From contig JAJYXR010000003.1 in assembly GCA_021801795.1 (NCBI GenBank), forward strand, positions 120,494-184,493: a stretch of DNA of 64,000 nucleotides, read 5' to 3'. The DNA comes from Actinomycetes bacterium (GTDB taxonomy: Bacteria; Actinomycetota; Acidimicrobiia; Acidimicrobiales; JAJYXR01). The notes under the pieces were generated by a model. The model had not been told where the DNA came from. It searched no databases and was given only the letters and a program-made list of their open reading frames with translations. Of this stretch, positions 8,008 to 16,437 are shown piece by piece; the first letter of the stretch is position 1; each line of letters starts with the position of its first letter. A program made the translations under genes and the position numbers.

Positions 8008-8925
8008 TCAGAGCTCTGGTATCGTCTGCCACCCTGCCAGTCTGCCCCAATCCAGGACCGAAAGCTCCTCCGCTCTCCTCGCGGGATCCACGCCGGCCCT
8101 GGTGAAGGCCTCTGGAGGGAGCTCGCCACCGAGAGATCCTCGGAGCATCTTGCGCCTGTGGGCGAAACCGGCCTGGACGAGCGCGAACAGCCGCTCCTTG
8201 TCGACGGTACGGGGATCCACGCTCGGCTCGTCTCGGCGGTCGATGCGAACCAGCACCGACTCCACCTTCGGCCGCGGCACGAAGACAGAAGCCGGAACCC
8301 TGGCCACCTGGCGAGCTGTCGCGAAGTAGGCCACCTTTACCGATACGGCTCCATAGGCAGCGTCGCCCGGAGCAGCCGCCAGGCGCTCCCCCGCCTCGCG
8401 CTGGAGCATCACCAGCATGGAGCTCACCTGGGGAGCCAGCTCGAGAGCCCGGAGCACCACCGAGGTGGCGACGCTGTAGGGAAGGTTCCCGACCAGTGTC
8501 CAGGGAGGAGCAGCGCGCGTGGAGACCGGATCACCTCTGTCAGCGAGCAGCTCCTGGAAGTCGAGCGTCGTCGCGTCGGCTTCCAGGACCTCCAGGGAAC
8601 CGCCGCCGTGTGCTGCCCTGTCGCGGCCGGTCGGGTCGATCCCGAGCTCGGCCGCCCGGGTGGCGAGCAGCCGAGCCAGGCGGCCGTCGAGCTCCACGGC
8701 CCGCACGCGGGCACCGGAAGCCACCAGGGCAAAGGTGAGGGCCCCGAGACCCGCGCCGATCTCGACCACCTGATCTCCTGAGCCGACCCCCGAGAGCCTG
8801 AGCACCCTGTGAACAGTGTTCTGGTCGACCACGAAGTTCTGGCCCATGGCCCGGCTGGGCCGTATGCCGTTCTCGGCCAGTACCTCCAGCACCGCGCGCC
8901 GCGACAGCCAGCCTGGGTCAGCCAA
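8008..8925 (-). CDS. ksgA: 16S rRNA (adenine1518/1519-N6) dimethyltransferase KsgA/RsmA
   Basis: The enzyme dimethylates two adenines in the 3' hairpin of 16S rRNA. Visible motifs are 'SRAMGQNFVVDQNTV', SAM motif I 'VVEIGAGLGALTFALV', 'AVELDGRLARLL', the catalytic 'LVGNLPYSVAT', and 'FVPRPKVESVLVRI'. A TTG start at 8925 overlaps the tatD stop by 8 nt and gives 305 residues. A GTG at 8892 (294 residues) is equally compatible with the family. A Gly/His-rich insert ('DRAAHGGGS') sits after the third strand. It is part of the metG-tatD-ksgA-ispE gene order. Confidence 0.92.
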   Translation of the reverse strand: MADPGWLSRRAVLEVLAENGIRPSRAMGQNFVVDQNTVHRVLRLSGVGSGDQVVEIGAGLGALTFALVASGARVRAVELDGRLARLLATRAAELGIDPTGRDRAAHGGGSLEVLEADATTLDFQELLADRGDPVSTRAAPPWTLVGNLPYSVATSVVLRALELAPQVSSMLVMLQREAGERLAAAPGDAAYGAVSVKVAYFATARQVARVPASVFVPRPKVESVLVRIDRRDEPSVDPRTVDKERLFALVQAGFAHRRKMLRGSLGGELPPEAFTRAGVDPARRAEELSVLDWGRLAGWQTIPEL

Positions 8926-9742
8926 TGGCGAACACCCGCATGGCCGCTGCACGCGACGAGGCAGCCAGCTCCTCTGGTGGAGATCCACGGAGGGCTGCCA
9001 GGGACTCACCGACCAGACGCACCCAGGCCGGACGGTTCGGCTTTCCCCGATGAGGCACCGGGGCGAGGAAGGGGGCATCGGTCTCCACCAGAAGCCTCTC
9101 CGCCGGGCAGGCAAGGGCCGCCTCGCGCACATCTTCGGCATTCCTGAAGGTAACGATGCCGCTGAAGGAAAGGTAGGCCCCGATCTGGAGGCATCTCCTG
9201 GCCTCCTCTGGCCCACCTGTGAAGCAGTGCATCACCAGCCTTTCGGGAGGGCCCTCGGATTCCAGCAGGTCGAAGGTGTCGTCCCAGGCCTCCCGTGTGT
9301 GGACCACTAGGGCGAGACCGTGCTGCTTGGCCAGTCGCACCTGCTCCCTGAACGCCCGGAGCTGTGCATCGCGAGGCGAATGGTCGTAGTGGTAGTCGAG
9401 GCCGCACTCACCTACCGCCACCACCGCGCCCGGCAGCTCCGCTGCGGCACCCTCGAGCAGTTCGGCGAGCGGAGCCACCCCCTCGACAGCCTGGTGGGGA
9501 TGCAGGCCCACCGTCGCCCATACCCTGCAGCCGCCCGCTGCGCCCGGCTCCGAAGGTGACCGGCCAGCCAGCGCTATGGCCCCGGCTGAGCTGGCAGCAT
9601 CGGTGCCCACGCAGACCACCCCACCCACACCTGATTCGTGGGCCTCCACCAGGGCGGCCACGGCATCGGCTCCCTCCGGCAGGTACTGGTCCTGTATATG
9701 GCAGTGGGAGTCGAACCAGCCAGACACCGTGGTCTCTTGCAT
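8918..9742 (-). CDS. tatD: TatD family metal-dependent hydrolase
   Basis: This 274-residue TIM-barrel nuclease of the TatD type has 'WFDSHCHIQ' (metal His pair), 'VGLHPHQA', 'VGECGLDYHYDHSP' (bridging Glu), 'VVHTREAWDDT', 'MHCFTGG' and 'LLVETDAPFLAPVPHRGK'. The ATG at 9742 is chosen because GGAGG lies 7 nt upstream. It sits between metG and ksgA, as in most actinobacteria. In mycobacteria rpfB separates tatD and ksgA; here it is absent and the two genes overlap. Confidence 0.92.
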   Translation of the reverse strand: MQETTVSGWFDSHCHIQDQYLPEGADAVAALVEAHESGVGGVVCVGTDAASSAGAIALAGRSPSEPGAAGGCRVWATVGLHPHQAVEGVAPLAELLEGAAAELPGAVVAVGECGLDYHYDHSPRDAQLRAFREQVRLAKQHGLALVVHTREAWDDTFDLLESEGPPERLVMHCFTGGPEEARRCLQIGAYLSFSGIVTFRNAEDVREAALACPAERLLVETDAPFLAPVPHRGKPNRPAWVRLVGESLAALRGSPPEELAASSRAAAMRVFAIG

Positions 9743-9806
9743 CAGAATGCCTCCATGGTTCGGACAGTTCCGGCCCCCAGAGGAGCCACCGGCACGCATC
9801 CGGGGC

Positions 9807-11333
9807 TCACCCGCGTGCAGCCCCGGCCTGGCCGGAGCTGATGCGGGGGAACAGGGGCTTTCCCTTCTCCACGCCCAGACCACCTGGATAGCCGCCCCAG
9901 GCGGCCGCTTCGGGCAGGCGGGAGCTCTCGGGGTGCCCCGGCATGCCTATCCTCCTCCACACCTCCGAGCATGCCGAGGGCATGGCCGGCCAGGCCAGGA
10001 GGGACACTATGCGCAGAGCCTCCAGCGCGCTGCCGAGGACCGCGTCGACCTCCGGCCCAGGCTCGGCCTTCCAGGGCTCGGTCGCTTCGAGCTCCGCGTT
10101 TGTCTCCCGGATCAATCTCCAGGCCGCCTCCAGGGCGCGGTGGGGCTGGGAGTCGTCCCAGGCCTCCACGGCTTCTGCCACGGCCGCCGCAGCCACCGAC
10201 GCGAGACGGCCGCCGCCCGGCGCAGGACCCACCCCGCCGCACCTGGACCCCACCACCGTAGCGACCCTGGCAAGCAGGTTCCCGAGGTTGTTAGCGAGGT
10301 CCGCGTTGTAGCGCGCGACGATCCCCTCGTAGGAGAAGTCGCCGTCGGAGCCGAGCGGGGTGTCGCGTAGCAGGTGGTAGCGAACCGCATCGACGCCGAA
10401 ATCGGCTACCAGATCACTGGGGGCTATCTGGTTCAGGCTCGACTTCGACATCTTCTCGCCACCCACCAGCAACCAGCCGTGGACCAGCACCTCGGCTGGG
10501 GGATCGATGCCCGCTGCCATGCACATGGCAGGCCACCAGACGCAGTGGAACCTGATTATCTCCTTGCCGATCAGATGGTGCGCAACCGGCCACCAGGTCG
10601 CGAATCGCTCCGCATCCACCCCGTAGCCGATGGCGGTGAGGTAGTTCACCAGCGCGTCGTACCAGACATAGAAGACCTGATCGTGGTCCCAGGGGACCTG
10701 GACTCCCCAGGTGATGGAGCGACGCGTGATCGAGATGTCCTGCAGGCCTCCCTTTATGAAGCTCAGCGCCTCCTTGCGCTTGGAACCCGGCCGCACCGCC
10801 TCTGGATTCTCCTCGTACCAGCTGACCAGCCGCTCCTCGAAGGCACTGAGCCTGAAGAAGTAGTTCTCCTCCTCGTACCACTGCACAGGGCGAGCGTGGA
10901 TCGGGCAGTCGCCCTCCGCCAGCTCTGCCTCCGCGTAGTACTGCTCGCACGCCACGCAGTACCAGCCGCGGTAGGTCGATGGGTATATGTAGCCGTTCTC
11001 GTAGATGGTCCCGAGGAAGGCCTGGACGCTCCTGTGGTGACGTTCCTCGGTGGTCCGTATGAAGTCGTCGTTCGATATCGAAAGCTCCCGCCATGCCTCC
11101 TCGAACCTGGCGGAGAGCCTGTCCGTCCACTCCTGGGGGGTCATCCCTGCCGCGGCAGCCGCCTGGGCCACCTTCAACCCGTGCTCGTCCGTACCGGTGA
11201 GGAAGAAGACCTCCTCACCGCGCAGGCGATGCCACCGGGCCAGCGCATCCGCGTTCAGGGTCGCGTAGGCATGCCCGACGTGCGGAGCGTCGTTCACGTA
11301 GTAGATCGGCGTGGTGATGTAGTAGCGGCTCAC
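9807..11333 (-). CDS. metG: Methionyl-tRNA synthetase
   Basis: This is a 508-residue class I synthetase. The N-terminal 'YYITTPIYYVNDAPHVGHAY' contains the HIGH-type motif. 'YCVACEQYYAEAELAEGDC' is a single reduced zinc knuckle, 'GWLLVGGEKMSKS' is the KMSKS loop, and the C-terminal half is the helical anticodon-binding domain. There is no C-terminal tRNA-binding (EMAP) extension. The GTG at 11333 begins right at the conserved N-terminus; the open frame upstream is not conserved-looking. Confidence 0.95.
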   Translation of the reverse strand: MSRYYITTPIYYVNDAPHVGHAYATLNADALARWHRLRGEEVFFLTGTDEHGLKVAQAAAAAGMTPQEWTDRLSARFEEAWRELSISNDDFIRTTEERHHRSVQAFLGTIYENGYIYPSTYRGWYCVACEQYYAEAELAEGDCPIHARPVQWYEEENYFFRLSAFEERLVSWYEENPEAVRPGSKRKEALSFIKGGLQDISITRRSITWGVQVPWDHDQVFYVWYDALVNYLTAIGYGVDAERFATWWPVAHHLIGKEIIRFHCVWWPAMCMAAGIDPPAEVLVHGWLLVGGEKMSKSSLNQIAPSDLVADFGVDAVRYHLLRDTPLGSDGDFSYEGIVARYNADLANNLGNLLARVATVVGSRCGGVGPAPGGGRLASVAAAAVAEAVEAWDDSQPHRALEAAWRLIRETNAELEATEPWKAEPGPEVDAVLGSALEALRIVSLLAWPAMPSACSEVWRRIGMPGHPESSRLPEAAAWGGYPGGLGVEKGKPLFPRISSGQAGAARG

Positions 11334-11390
11334 CGACCGTAGCGTACCGACCCGCGGCGCCCTCCCACGACCGGCTACCAGATCGCGGCC

Positions 11391-11472
11391 AGCCCCCCGG
11401 CTCAGACCCGGGGGGCTCTCCACGTCCAGCACACCGGTGGCCCCCCGCCTCGGCCCCGGCTCAGACCCGGGG
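11391..11472. terminator. Two GC-rich stem-loops sharing one loop sequence, between msrA and metG
   Basis: A perfect 10-bp stem (agccccccgg / ccggggggct, 11391-11417) and a second stem (ccccgg / ccgggg, 11454-11472) both enclose the same 7-nt loop ctcagac. They sit downstream of msrA on the minus strand and just before metG. There is no U-tract, so termination or mRNA-stability roles are both open. Confidence 0.45.
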
Positions 11473-11477
11473 AGATC

Positions 11478-12002
11478 TCACCACAGAGCGACGTGGCAGC
11501 TCGGGCGCCCCGTGCGCTCCAGGTAGCGCTGGTGATAGGCCTCGGCAGGCCAGAAGGTGCTCGCGGGCACGATCTGGGTCACGATGGGCCTGGGAAATCG
11601 TGCCTGGAAGAGCCGCAGCGATTCCGATGCCTGACGCTCCTGGTCGGGATCGTGGAAGAAGATCGCGGAGCGGTACTGGGTTCCCACGTCTGGACCCTGG
11701 CGATTCAAGGTAGTGGGGTCATGATGACGAAAGAACTCCTCCAGCAGCCTCCCATAGCTGACCCGCCCGGGGTCGTAGGTGACCAGCACCGCCTCCGCGT
11801 GACCGGTCCTGCCGGTACAGACCTGCTCGTAGCTGGGATTGTCCACAGAACCACCCGTGTAGCCCACCAGCACATCCACCACGCCGTCGATAGCGCGGAA
11901 CACCTCCTCGACACCCCAGAAGCACCCTGCAGCGAAGGTGGCCGTCGCCATAGTGCCTTCGCGCTGGTCGCCCTGAGCGTTACCGTCGGCTCTGGCGCTC
12001 AT
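11478..12002 (-). CDS. msrA: Peptide-methionine (S)-S-oxide reductase
   Basis: MsrA reduces methionine-S-sulfoxide in proteins. The catalytic motif '[16 protein letters not shown]' is intact, and '[25 protein letters not shown]' and '[12 protein letters not shown]' are family-typical. The ATG at 12002 overlaps the rsmI stop (ATGA). The internal ATG at 11951 has a GAAGG site and gives the more usual N-terminus, so the first 17 residues are doubtful. No resolving Cys pair is present at the C-terminus. An msrB gene lies elsewhere in the window (35987). Confidence 0.93.
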   Translation of the reverse strand: MSARADGNAQGDQREGTMATATFAAGCFWGVEEVFRAIDGVVDVLVGYTGGSVDNPSYEQVCTGRTGHAEAVLVTYDPGRVSYGRLLEEFFRHHDPTTLNRQGPDVGTQYRSAIFFHDPDQERQASESLRLFQARFPRPIVTQIVPASTFWPAEAYHQRYLERTGRPSCHVALW

Positions 12003-12997
12003 GAGCTCTCCCGGCGCAGCCCCAGCGCGATCTCGTACGCGTAGTGTCTGGAGACCCCGAGAGAGGCTGCCACCTCCGAGGCAGCCTCGCGCACACCCAT
12101 GCCACTGGCCAGGGACTCCGCCACGGCGAATCGCACCAGGCCCGCGTCCGGGGCCTTGGCTGGGGGGCTACCTGCGATCACCAGAACCACCTCTCCCTTC
12201 AGGTCCCTCCCGGCCGCCCATGCGGTCGCATCCGCCAGGGTTCCCCGCCAGACCTCCTGGTGAAGCTTAGTGAGCTCGCGAGCGATGCACACCTCGCGGT
12301 GCGCCTCACATCCGGCCGACAGATCCGCGAGGGTCGCGGCCAGGCGGGAGGGGGCCTCGTATACGACCGTCGTCCTTGCCTCTGCTCCGATGGCAGCCAG
12401 CCGCCGGCGGCGCTCGGCCCCCCGGCGGGGGAGGAAACCCTCGAAGCAGAACCGGTCGGCAGGCAGGCCGCTCAACACCAGTGCGCTGAGTGCTGCATTC
12501 GGCCCTGGGACCACGTCCACCGTGATCCCGTCCCTGGCCGCCGCTGACACCAGGCGCTCCCCTGGATCCGAGATGCCGGGCATCCCCGCGTCGCTGACCA
12601 GTACGACGAGTTGGCCGCCCCGCACCCGTCCGATCAGCTCCTTGGCGCGCCTGGCCTCGACGTTCGCGTCGAGACGCACCAGTGGTTTACCGGTTATCCC
12701 ACAGTGGGACAGCAGAGCCCTAGTGCGCCTGGTGTCCTCGCAATATATGACGTCCCCAGCGGCCAGGGTGTCCCGGGCGCGCTCGCTCAGGTCCGACAGG
12801 TTCCCGATTGGCGTAGCCACCAGCACCAGCCGCCCCGGGGCCTGAGTATCATGTCCACCGGCTGCGCCGGACCCACCGTGACCGTCAGCCCCAGCGCCAG
12901 CCCCGGCTGCGCCGGCGGCTCCTGCAGGGTGCGGTCCCACCGTGCCGAGCTCCTCCCCATGGCTGGACTCAGGGACCGGCGGGGCGCTTCTGGTCAA
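11999..12997 (-). CDS. rsmI: 16S rRNA (cytidine1402-2'-O)-methyltransferase
   Basis: The conserved core begins at '[17 protein letters not shown]'. It continues with '[12 protein letters not shown]', '[17 protein letters not shown]', '[16 protein letters not shown]' and 'FEGFLPRR', all diagnostic of RsmI. The residues before the core are a Gly/Ala/His-rich low-complexity stretch with no counterpart in the family. The proposed TTG at 12997 overlaps the stop of the upstream DUF192 gene (TTGA). ATG 13042 or a downstream GTG are alternatives. A helix-turn-helix-like C-terminus ('[21 protein letters not shown]') is present. Confidence 0.9.
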   Translation of the reverse strand: MTRSAPPVPESSHGEELGTVGPHPAGAAGAAGAGAGADGHGGSGAAGGHDTQAPGRLVLVATPIGNLSDLSERARDTLAAGDVIYCEDTRRTRALLSHCGITGKPLVRLDANVEARRAKELIGRVRGGQLVVLVSDAGMPGISDPGERLVSAAARDGITVDVVPGPNAALSALVLSGLPADRFCFEGFLPRRGAERRRRLAAIGAEARTTVVYEAPSRLAATLADLSAGCEAHREVCIARELTKLHQEVWRGTLADATAWAAGRDLKGEVVLVIAGSPPAKAPDAGLVRFAVAESLASGMGVREAASEVAASLGVSRHYAYEIALGLRRESS

Positions 12998-13332
12998 CGG
13001 GACTGCCTCAGCTCCAGGCGGTCGCCGGCTTTCAATCGCCATCGCTCGAAGGCGCCGGCCTCGGCCTCCAGCACCACCCGTCCGTGATGGCGGGGCAGGC
13101 TCATACGCCATGGTGGTACCCGCGCTGTGTCGAGCACCTTCAGCTCACCGTCGAGGAAGGCCACGTCCAGAGCAAAACGCATCCCGATGGAATGGATCGC
13201 GCGCGTATGGGGCATTATGAAGGCTCCCTCGTAGCCGTCGCGCCCGAGCAGCCCGCGCGAGCGCTGGGCAAGGGTCGTGGCCACCTCTGCCGAGGCCAGC
13301 ACCTCCCCGTCCCGGAGAAGCCACCACGGCAT
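12994..13332 (-). CDS. DUF192 family protein
   Basis: This is a 112-residue protein with the DUF192 signature: 'TLAQRSRGLLGRDGYEGAFIMP', 'THSIGMRF'-like 'IHSIGMRFALDVAFLD', and a C-terminal 'ERWRLKAGDRLELR'. DUF192 proteins are small beta-barrels of unknown function, often secreted in other bacteria; no signal peptide is visible here. The gene is coupled to rsmI by a 4-nt overlap. Confidence 0.85.
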   Translation of the reverse strand: MPWWLLRDGEVLASAEVATTLAQRSRGLLGRDGYEGAFIMPHTRAIHSIGMRFALDVAFLDGELKVLDTARVPPWRMSLPRHHGRVVLEAEAGAFERWRLKAGDRLELRQSR

Positions 13333-13403
13333 CTACCAGCCCTCCGGTTTCCCTGTCCCGCCGGTCATCTGCGCCACCAGAGGCCATGACGAAAATCCCA
13401 GTG

Positions 13404-13469
13404 GGCTCACCTCCTCACCGGCAGCGGGCGCCAGGGGGCTCACCTCCTCACCGGCAGCGGGCGCCAGGG
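13404..13469. repeat. 33-bp direct repeat, two copies, between ychF and the DUF192 gene
   Basis: Two identical 33-bp units starting ggctcacctcctcaccggca lie back to back in the 169-bp gap 13333-13501. No gene is supported there; a 66-codon minus-strand frame crosses it but looks like a shadow. Confidence 0.9.
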
Positions 13470-13501
13470 GGACACCGAGCGCATCCGGCCCGACCTGCTG
13501 C

Positions 13502-14587
13502 TCATACGTTGAACCGGATCTCCAGCACGTCACCGTCAGCCACCTGGTAGTCCTTTCCCTCCAGCCTTATGCGCCCCGCGGCCTTCGCCGCCGACCAGGA
13601 CCCGAGCTCTAGAAGCGCCTCGGTGGCTATGACCTCGGCTCGGATGAAGCCCCGCTGTAGGTCGGAGTGGATCACCCCGGCACACTCCGGTGCGCTGGCA
13701 CCGGCCCTGAAGCTCCATGCCCGTGACTCCTTGTCGCCAGTGGTGAAGAAGGTCCGACGGCCGATCACATGGTATGCAGCTCGTGCCACCCTCGGAAGGG
13801 CCCCCTCGCCCAGACCCAGCCCATCGAGCAGCTCCAGGCGCTCCTTGGCATCGAGCCGCGCTGCCTCGGCCTCCAGCTGGATGCACACCCCTAGAACATC
13901 GCCGTGATCACCGAGGGCGCCCGTGACGGGGTCGAGCACCTTGTCCGGCGCTTCGAGCTGGTCCTCCCCCATGTTCACCACCGCCACGACCGGCCGGTTC
14001 GTAAGGAGGAAGAGCTCCGCCAGCCGGCTGCGCACTTCGGCTGGCAGCGTTGAGCGGTAGAGGGGAATCCCTGCCGAGAGCTCCGCGTGGGCCGCCTCCA
14101 TCCCGGACAGCAGCTCCGCCGCCCCACGATCGCCCTTGGCAACACGGGAGGCCTTTCGGCGCCTGTCGAGCTGAGACTCCAGGGAGGCCAGATCCGCGAG
14201 CACCAGCTCCAGTTCCAGCACCGACAGGGCCTCCAGGGGATCGGTCTCGCCGGGCACCTGCTCGTCTTCGAAGGCGCGAAGCACCAGGCAGAGTGCGTCC
14301 ACCTCGCGTATGCCCGCGAGGAAGCGATTGCCCAGGCCCTCGCCCGAGGACGCTCCGGCCACCAGACCGGCTATGTCGACCAGCTCGACGGTCGCGTGGA
14401 CTACCCGGCGGCTCGAGCTCATGGCGGCCAGGGCATCGAGTCGTGCATCCGGCAGCGGCGCCGACCCCACCGATGACTCGGTGGTGGTGAAGGGATGAGG
14501 AGCCACGGGTGCTGCTGCGCCGGTCAGCGCGTTGAACAGTGAGGTCTTCCCGGAGTTCGGCAAGCCCACTATCCCAAGTCGCTCCAC
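13502..14587 (-). CDS. ychF: Redox-regulated ribosome-binding GTPase/ATPase YchF
   Basis: This is a 361-residue OBG-family P-loop protein. 'VERLGIVGLPNSGKTSLFNALTG' opens it and carries the Walker A motif. 'VELVDIAGLVAGASSGEGLGN' is switch II/G3, and 'VVNMGEDQL' stands in the G4 position as in the ATP-preferring YchF clade. The C-terminus 'YQVADGDVLEIRFNV' is the TGS domain end. The GTG at 14587 coincides with the conserved N-terminus. The gene is monocistronic-looking and divergent from the tiny bL37 gene. Confidence 0.95.
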   Translation of the reverse strand: MERLGIVGLPNSGKTSLFNALTGAAAPVAPHPFTTTESSVGSAPLPDARLDALAAMSSSRRVVHATVELVDIAGLVAGASSGEGLGNRFLAGIREVDALCLVLRAFEDEQVPGETDPLEALSVLELELVLADLASLESQLDRRRKASRVAKGDRGAAELLSGMEAAHAELSAGIPLYRSTLPAEVRSRLAELFLLTNRPVVAVVNMGEDQLEAPDKVLDPVTGALGDHGDVLGVCIQLEAEAARLDAKERLELLDGLGLGEGALPRVARAAYHVIGRRTFFTTGDKESRAWSFRAGASAPECAGVIHSDLQRGFIRAEVIATEALLELGSWSAAKAAGRIRLEGKDYQVADGDVLEIRFNV

Positions 14588-14649
14588 CGGCCAGAGGCTA
14601 GCTGAACCTGCGGGCACCCGGCTGGCCGTCCGTGCTAGGGTCACCGACC

Positions 14650-14733
14650 ATGTCCAAGCGGACCAACAAGCGGAAGCTCCGCACCAAGAAGAAGGCCAAT
14701 CACGGCAAGAAGCCGAACTGCGGCCGCGGCTAG
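14650..14733 (+). CDS. 50S ribosomal protein bL37 (27 residues)
   Basis: The short frame encodes a product starting 'MSKRTNKRKLRTKKKANHGK' and ending 'KPNCGRG'. The pattern of basic residues followed by 'KANHGKxPN' matches mycobacterial bL37, a 24-residue protein at the 23S rRNA decoding-centre side. It is too short to be called by usual gene finders. It starts 62 bp from the divergent ychF start, within AT-poorer promoter space. A Cys replaces the usual small residue near the C-terminus. Confidence 0.85.
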   Translation: MSKRTNKRKLRTKKKANHGKKPNCGRG

Positions 14734-14805
14734 CGGCTAGCCGTTGCCCCGACCTACCGGCAGCACCAGTCATGGTGGGCGCCTATGGCGGGGACTCGCT
14801 CACCT

Positions 14806-15216
14806 CTAGAAGTTGATCGACGCGGGATCCATCGCGATGCCTACCACCTCGCCCACTCGCGCAAGGTCGGCGTCGTGGGCAAGTAACGTGGCACGGTTCC
14901 GGAGCGCGACCGACGCGATCATGCAGTCGATCAGGCCTCGCGGCGTGATTCCGACACGCCTGCACAGGCGGTAGATGCGGGCCGCTGTTTCGAAGTCTGC
15001 CGCCACGTCGAACGGAAGCAGGTGGAATCTCAGGAGCAACCTACGCAAGTCCTCTTCCCTGCCGTCCGTCCTGGCCGCTGCCAGTACCTCCATCATCACC
15101 AGCTCGGTAGTCGCCAATGGGCCGTCCTCGGCGATGAGCTCGGACACCCTGCCGTCCACCGGGCTGCCTGTCGCCCGGTCGTACTCGATCCATGCCGAGC
15201 TGTCGGCCAGGATCAT
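14806..15216 (-). CDS. vapC: VapC-type PIN-domain ribonuclease toxin
   Basis: This is a 136-residue PIN domain. Acidic active-site positions are Asp5 ('MILADSSAWIEYDRA'), a Glu in 'TTELVMMEVLAAAR', Asp in 'GLIDCMIASVA' and Asp in 'LLAHDADLARV'. VapC toxins cleave tRNA or rRNA when free of the antitoxin. The ATG overlaps the stop of the upstream antitoxin gene by 4 nt, the normal vapBC arrangement. Confidence 0.92.
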   Translation of the reverse strand: MILADSSAWIEYDRATGSPVDGRVSELIAEDGPLATTELVMMEVLAAARTDGREEDLRRLLLRFHLLPFDVAADFETAARIYRLCRRVGITPRGLIDCMIASVALRNRATLLAHDADLARVGEVVGIAMDPASINF

Positions 15217-15425
15217 CGAACGCTAGCGGAACCGGTGTCGACCGGCACCTCCCCGATGGCGTCGGCCCCACGCATGGCGAGGGCTTCCTCGCGGCTCATG
15301 GGCAGGCCCGCTAGGCGGCGAAGGGCCATATCGACAGCCTCCGTCTTCGTGTGCAGACCGTAACGGTCCATGACAGCGCGGAGGTAGGTCTCCTCTATCT
15401 CGATGTTGGTCCGAAGCCGCACCAT
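15213..15425 (-). CDS. vapB: VapB-type antitoxin
   Basis: This 70-residue protein starts 'MVRLRTNIEIEETYLRAVMD' and continues 'YGLHTKTEAVDMALRRLAGL', which is the ribbon-helix-helix DNA-binding pattern of VapB (DUF2191-type) antitoxins. Its C-terminus should wrap the toxin. The ATG at 15425 is preferred over one 15 nt upstream because it fits the family start. VapB-VapC complexes usually repress their own promoter; a palindrome lies right before this gene. Confidence 0.88.
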   Translation of the reverse strand: MVRLRTNIEIEETYLRAVMDRYGLHTKTEAVDMALRRLAGLPMSREEALAMRGADAIGEVPVDTGSASVR

Positions 15426-15441
15426 ACACCTAGCATACACG

Positions 15442-15460
15442 ACACGTGTATTAGACGTGT
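15442..15460. promoter_or_regulatory. Candidate vapBC autoregulatory operator
   Basis: The inverted repeat ACACGT-N7-ACGTGT lies 17 nt upstream of the vapB start codon in an unusually AT-rich stretch. Position and symmetry fit a VapBC operator overlapping the promoter; binding is inferred. Confidence 0.45.
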
Positions 15461-15555
15461 ACGCTCAGCGAGTAGGTCGGCTCGCAGCGCGACCGGTCAC
15501 CCAGCAGCGCAGGTCTCCGATCTCGCTCCCTCGGAGCCAGGGATGTCGCGCGTGG

Positions 15556-16437
15556 TCACGGCACCCAGGTGGCACCCATGCTTTCGAGCACCTTCACCAG
15601 CGTCGTTGGCAGGTCGGTGATGATCCCGTCAACGCCCATGCCCACCAGACGGCGCATCTGGTCCTCATCGTCGATGGTCCAGACGTGAACGGCCATGAGG
15701 CGCTGGTGGGCGGCTGCGACGAAGCTGTCGTCGACCACCACGATGTCCCCGACGGCTAGGGGAACCTGGAGGGAGACGTGCCGCATCGGCGCAGGCTCAC
15801 GGCCGTCGTGCAGGGCCCTCCAGAACTCCCCGACCGCCAGAGTCCCCGCTGAGGTGCCGACATGGGGCGCATATCGGCTGAAGGCCTCCGTAGCTGGGTC
15901 GAGGAAGGAGGCCACTATCGCCGAGTCACTCCTCCCGTAGCGGGACAGAAGGGTTGCCAGCTTCTCCTCATATGGCTCCACTGCGGGAGCCGTCTGCTTT
16001 ATGTCCAGGTTCACCGCTATGCGCGGGTAGTCGCTCAGGAGCTCCAGCACCTCGTCAAGGGTCGCCACCGCGAAGCGCCGGTCTCTCGGTGCGAGCCCTC
16101 GGAACGGGTAGTCGCTGTCGGCCAGGCCAGGGGTGACATCTGCGCCTGGGACGAACCAGTATGCGTTGTCGAGTCTGCTGAGCTCGTCCAGGGTCATCTC
16201 GCTGATGCGGCCCCTGCCGTTGGTGGTGCGATCCACGGTCTCGTCGTGGGAGACCACCAGGCGACCGTCTGCGGTCGCGTGGACATCGAGCTCGATGCCG
16301 GTGGCTCCCGCCTCGATCGCCTTCGAGATCGCATAGAGCGTCGATGAAGGTGCCTCCCAGGCGCCGCCCTGGTGCGCGTAGCAGATGACGCGGCGGTCCA
16401 GCCACGGGTTATCCACCTTCGTTGGTCGCTCAGCCAT
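15556..16437 (-). CDS. Glycerophosphodiester phosphodiesterase
   Basis: This is a 293-residue GDPD-family TIM barrel. 'ICYAHQGGAWEAPSSTLYAI' holds the catalytic His and Glu/Asn positions, 'GIELDVHATADGRLVVSHDETVDRTTNG' holds the Ca2+-binding Glu/Asp and second catalytic His, and 'VHVWTIDDEDQMRRLVGMGVDGIITDLP' closes the barrel. It hydrolyses deacylated phospholipids to glycerol-3-phosphate. There is no signal peptide, so the protein is cytoplasmic. The ATG overlaps the end of the upstream kinase gene by 8 nt. Confidence 0.92.
   Translation of the reverse strand: MAERPTKVDNPWLDRRVICYAHQGGAWEAPSSTLYAISKAIEAGATGIELDVHATADGRLVVSHDETVDRTTNGRGRISEMTLDELSRLDNAYWFVPGADVTPGLADSDYPFRGLAPRDRRFAVATLDEVLELLSDYPRIAVNLDIKQTAPAVEPYEEKLATLLSRYGRSDSAIVASFLDPATEAFSRYAPHVGTSAGTLAVGEFWRALHDGREPAPMRHVSLQVPLAVGDIVVVDDSFVAAAHQRLMAVHVWTIDDEDQMRRLVGMGVDGIITDLPTTLVKVLESMGATWVP

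Noticed and set aside
10374..11342. 322-codon plus-strand frame opposite metG
   Set aside because: metG motifs are complete on the minus strand; the plus frame shows no family pattern.
13333..13533. 66-codon minus-strand frame over the 33-bp repeat
   Set aside because: No ribosome site or family-like sequence, and it overlaps the ychF 3' end; probably not a gene.
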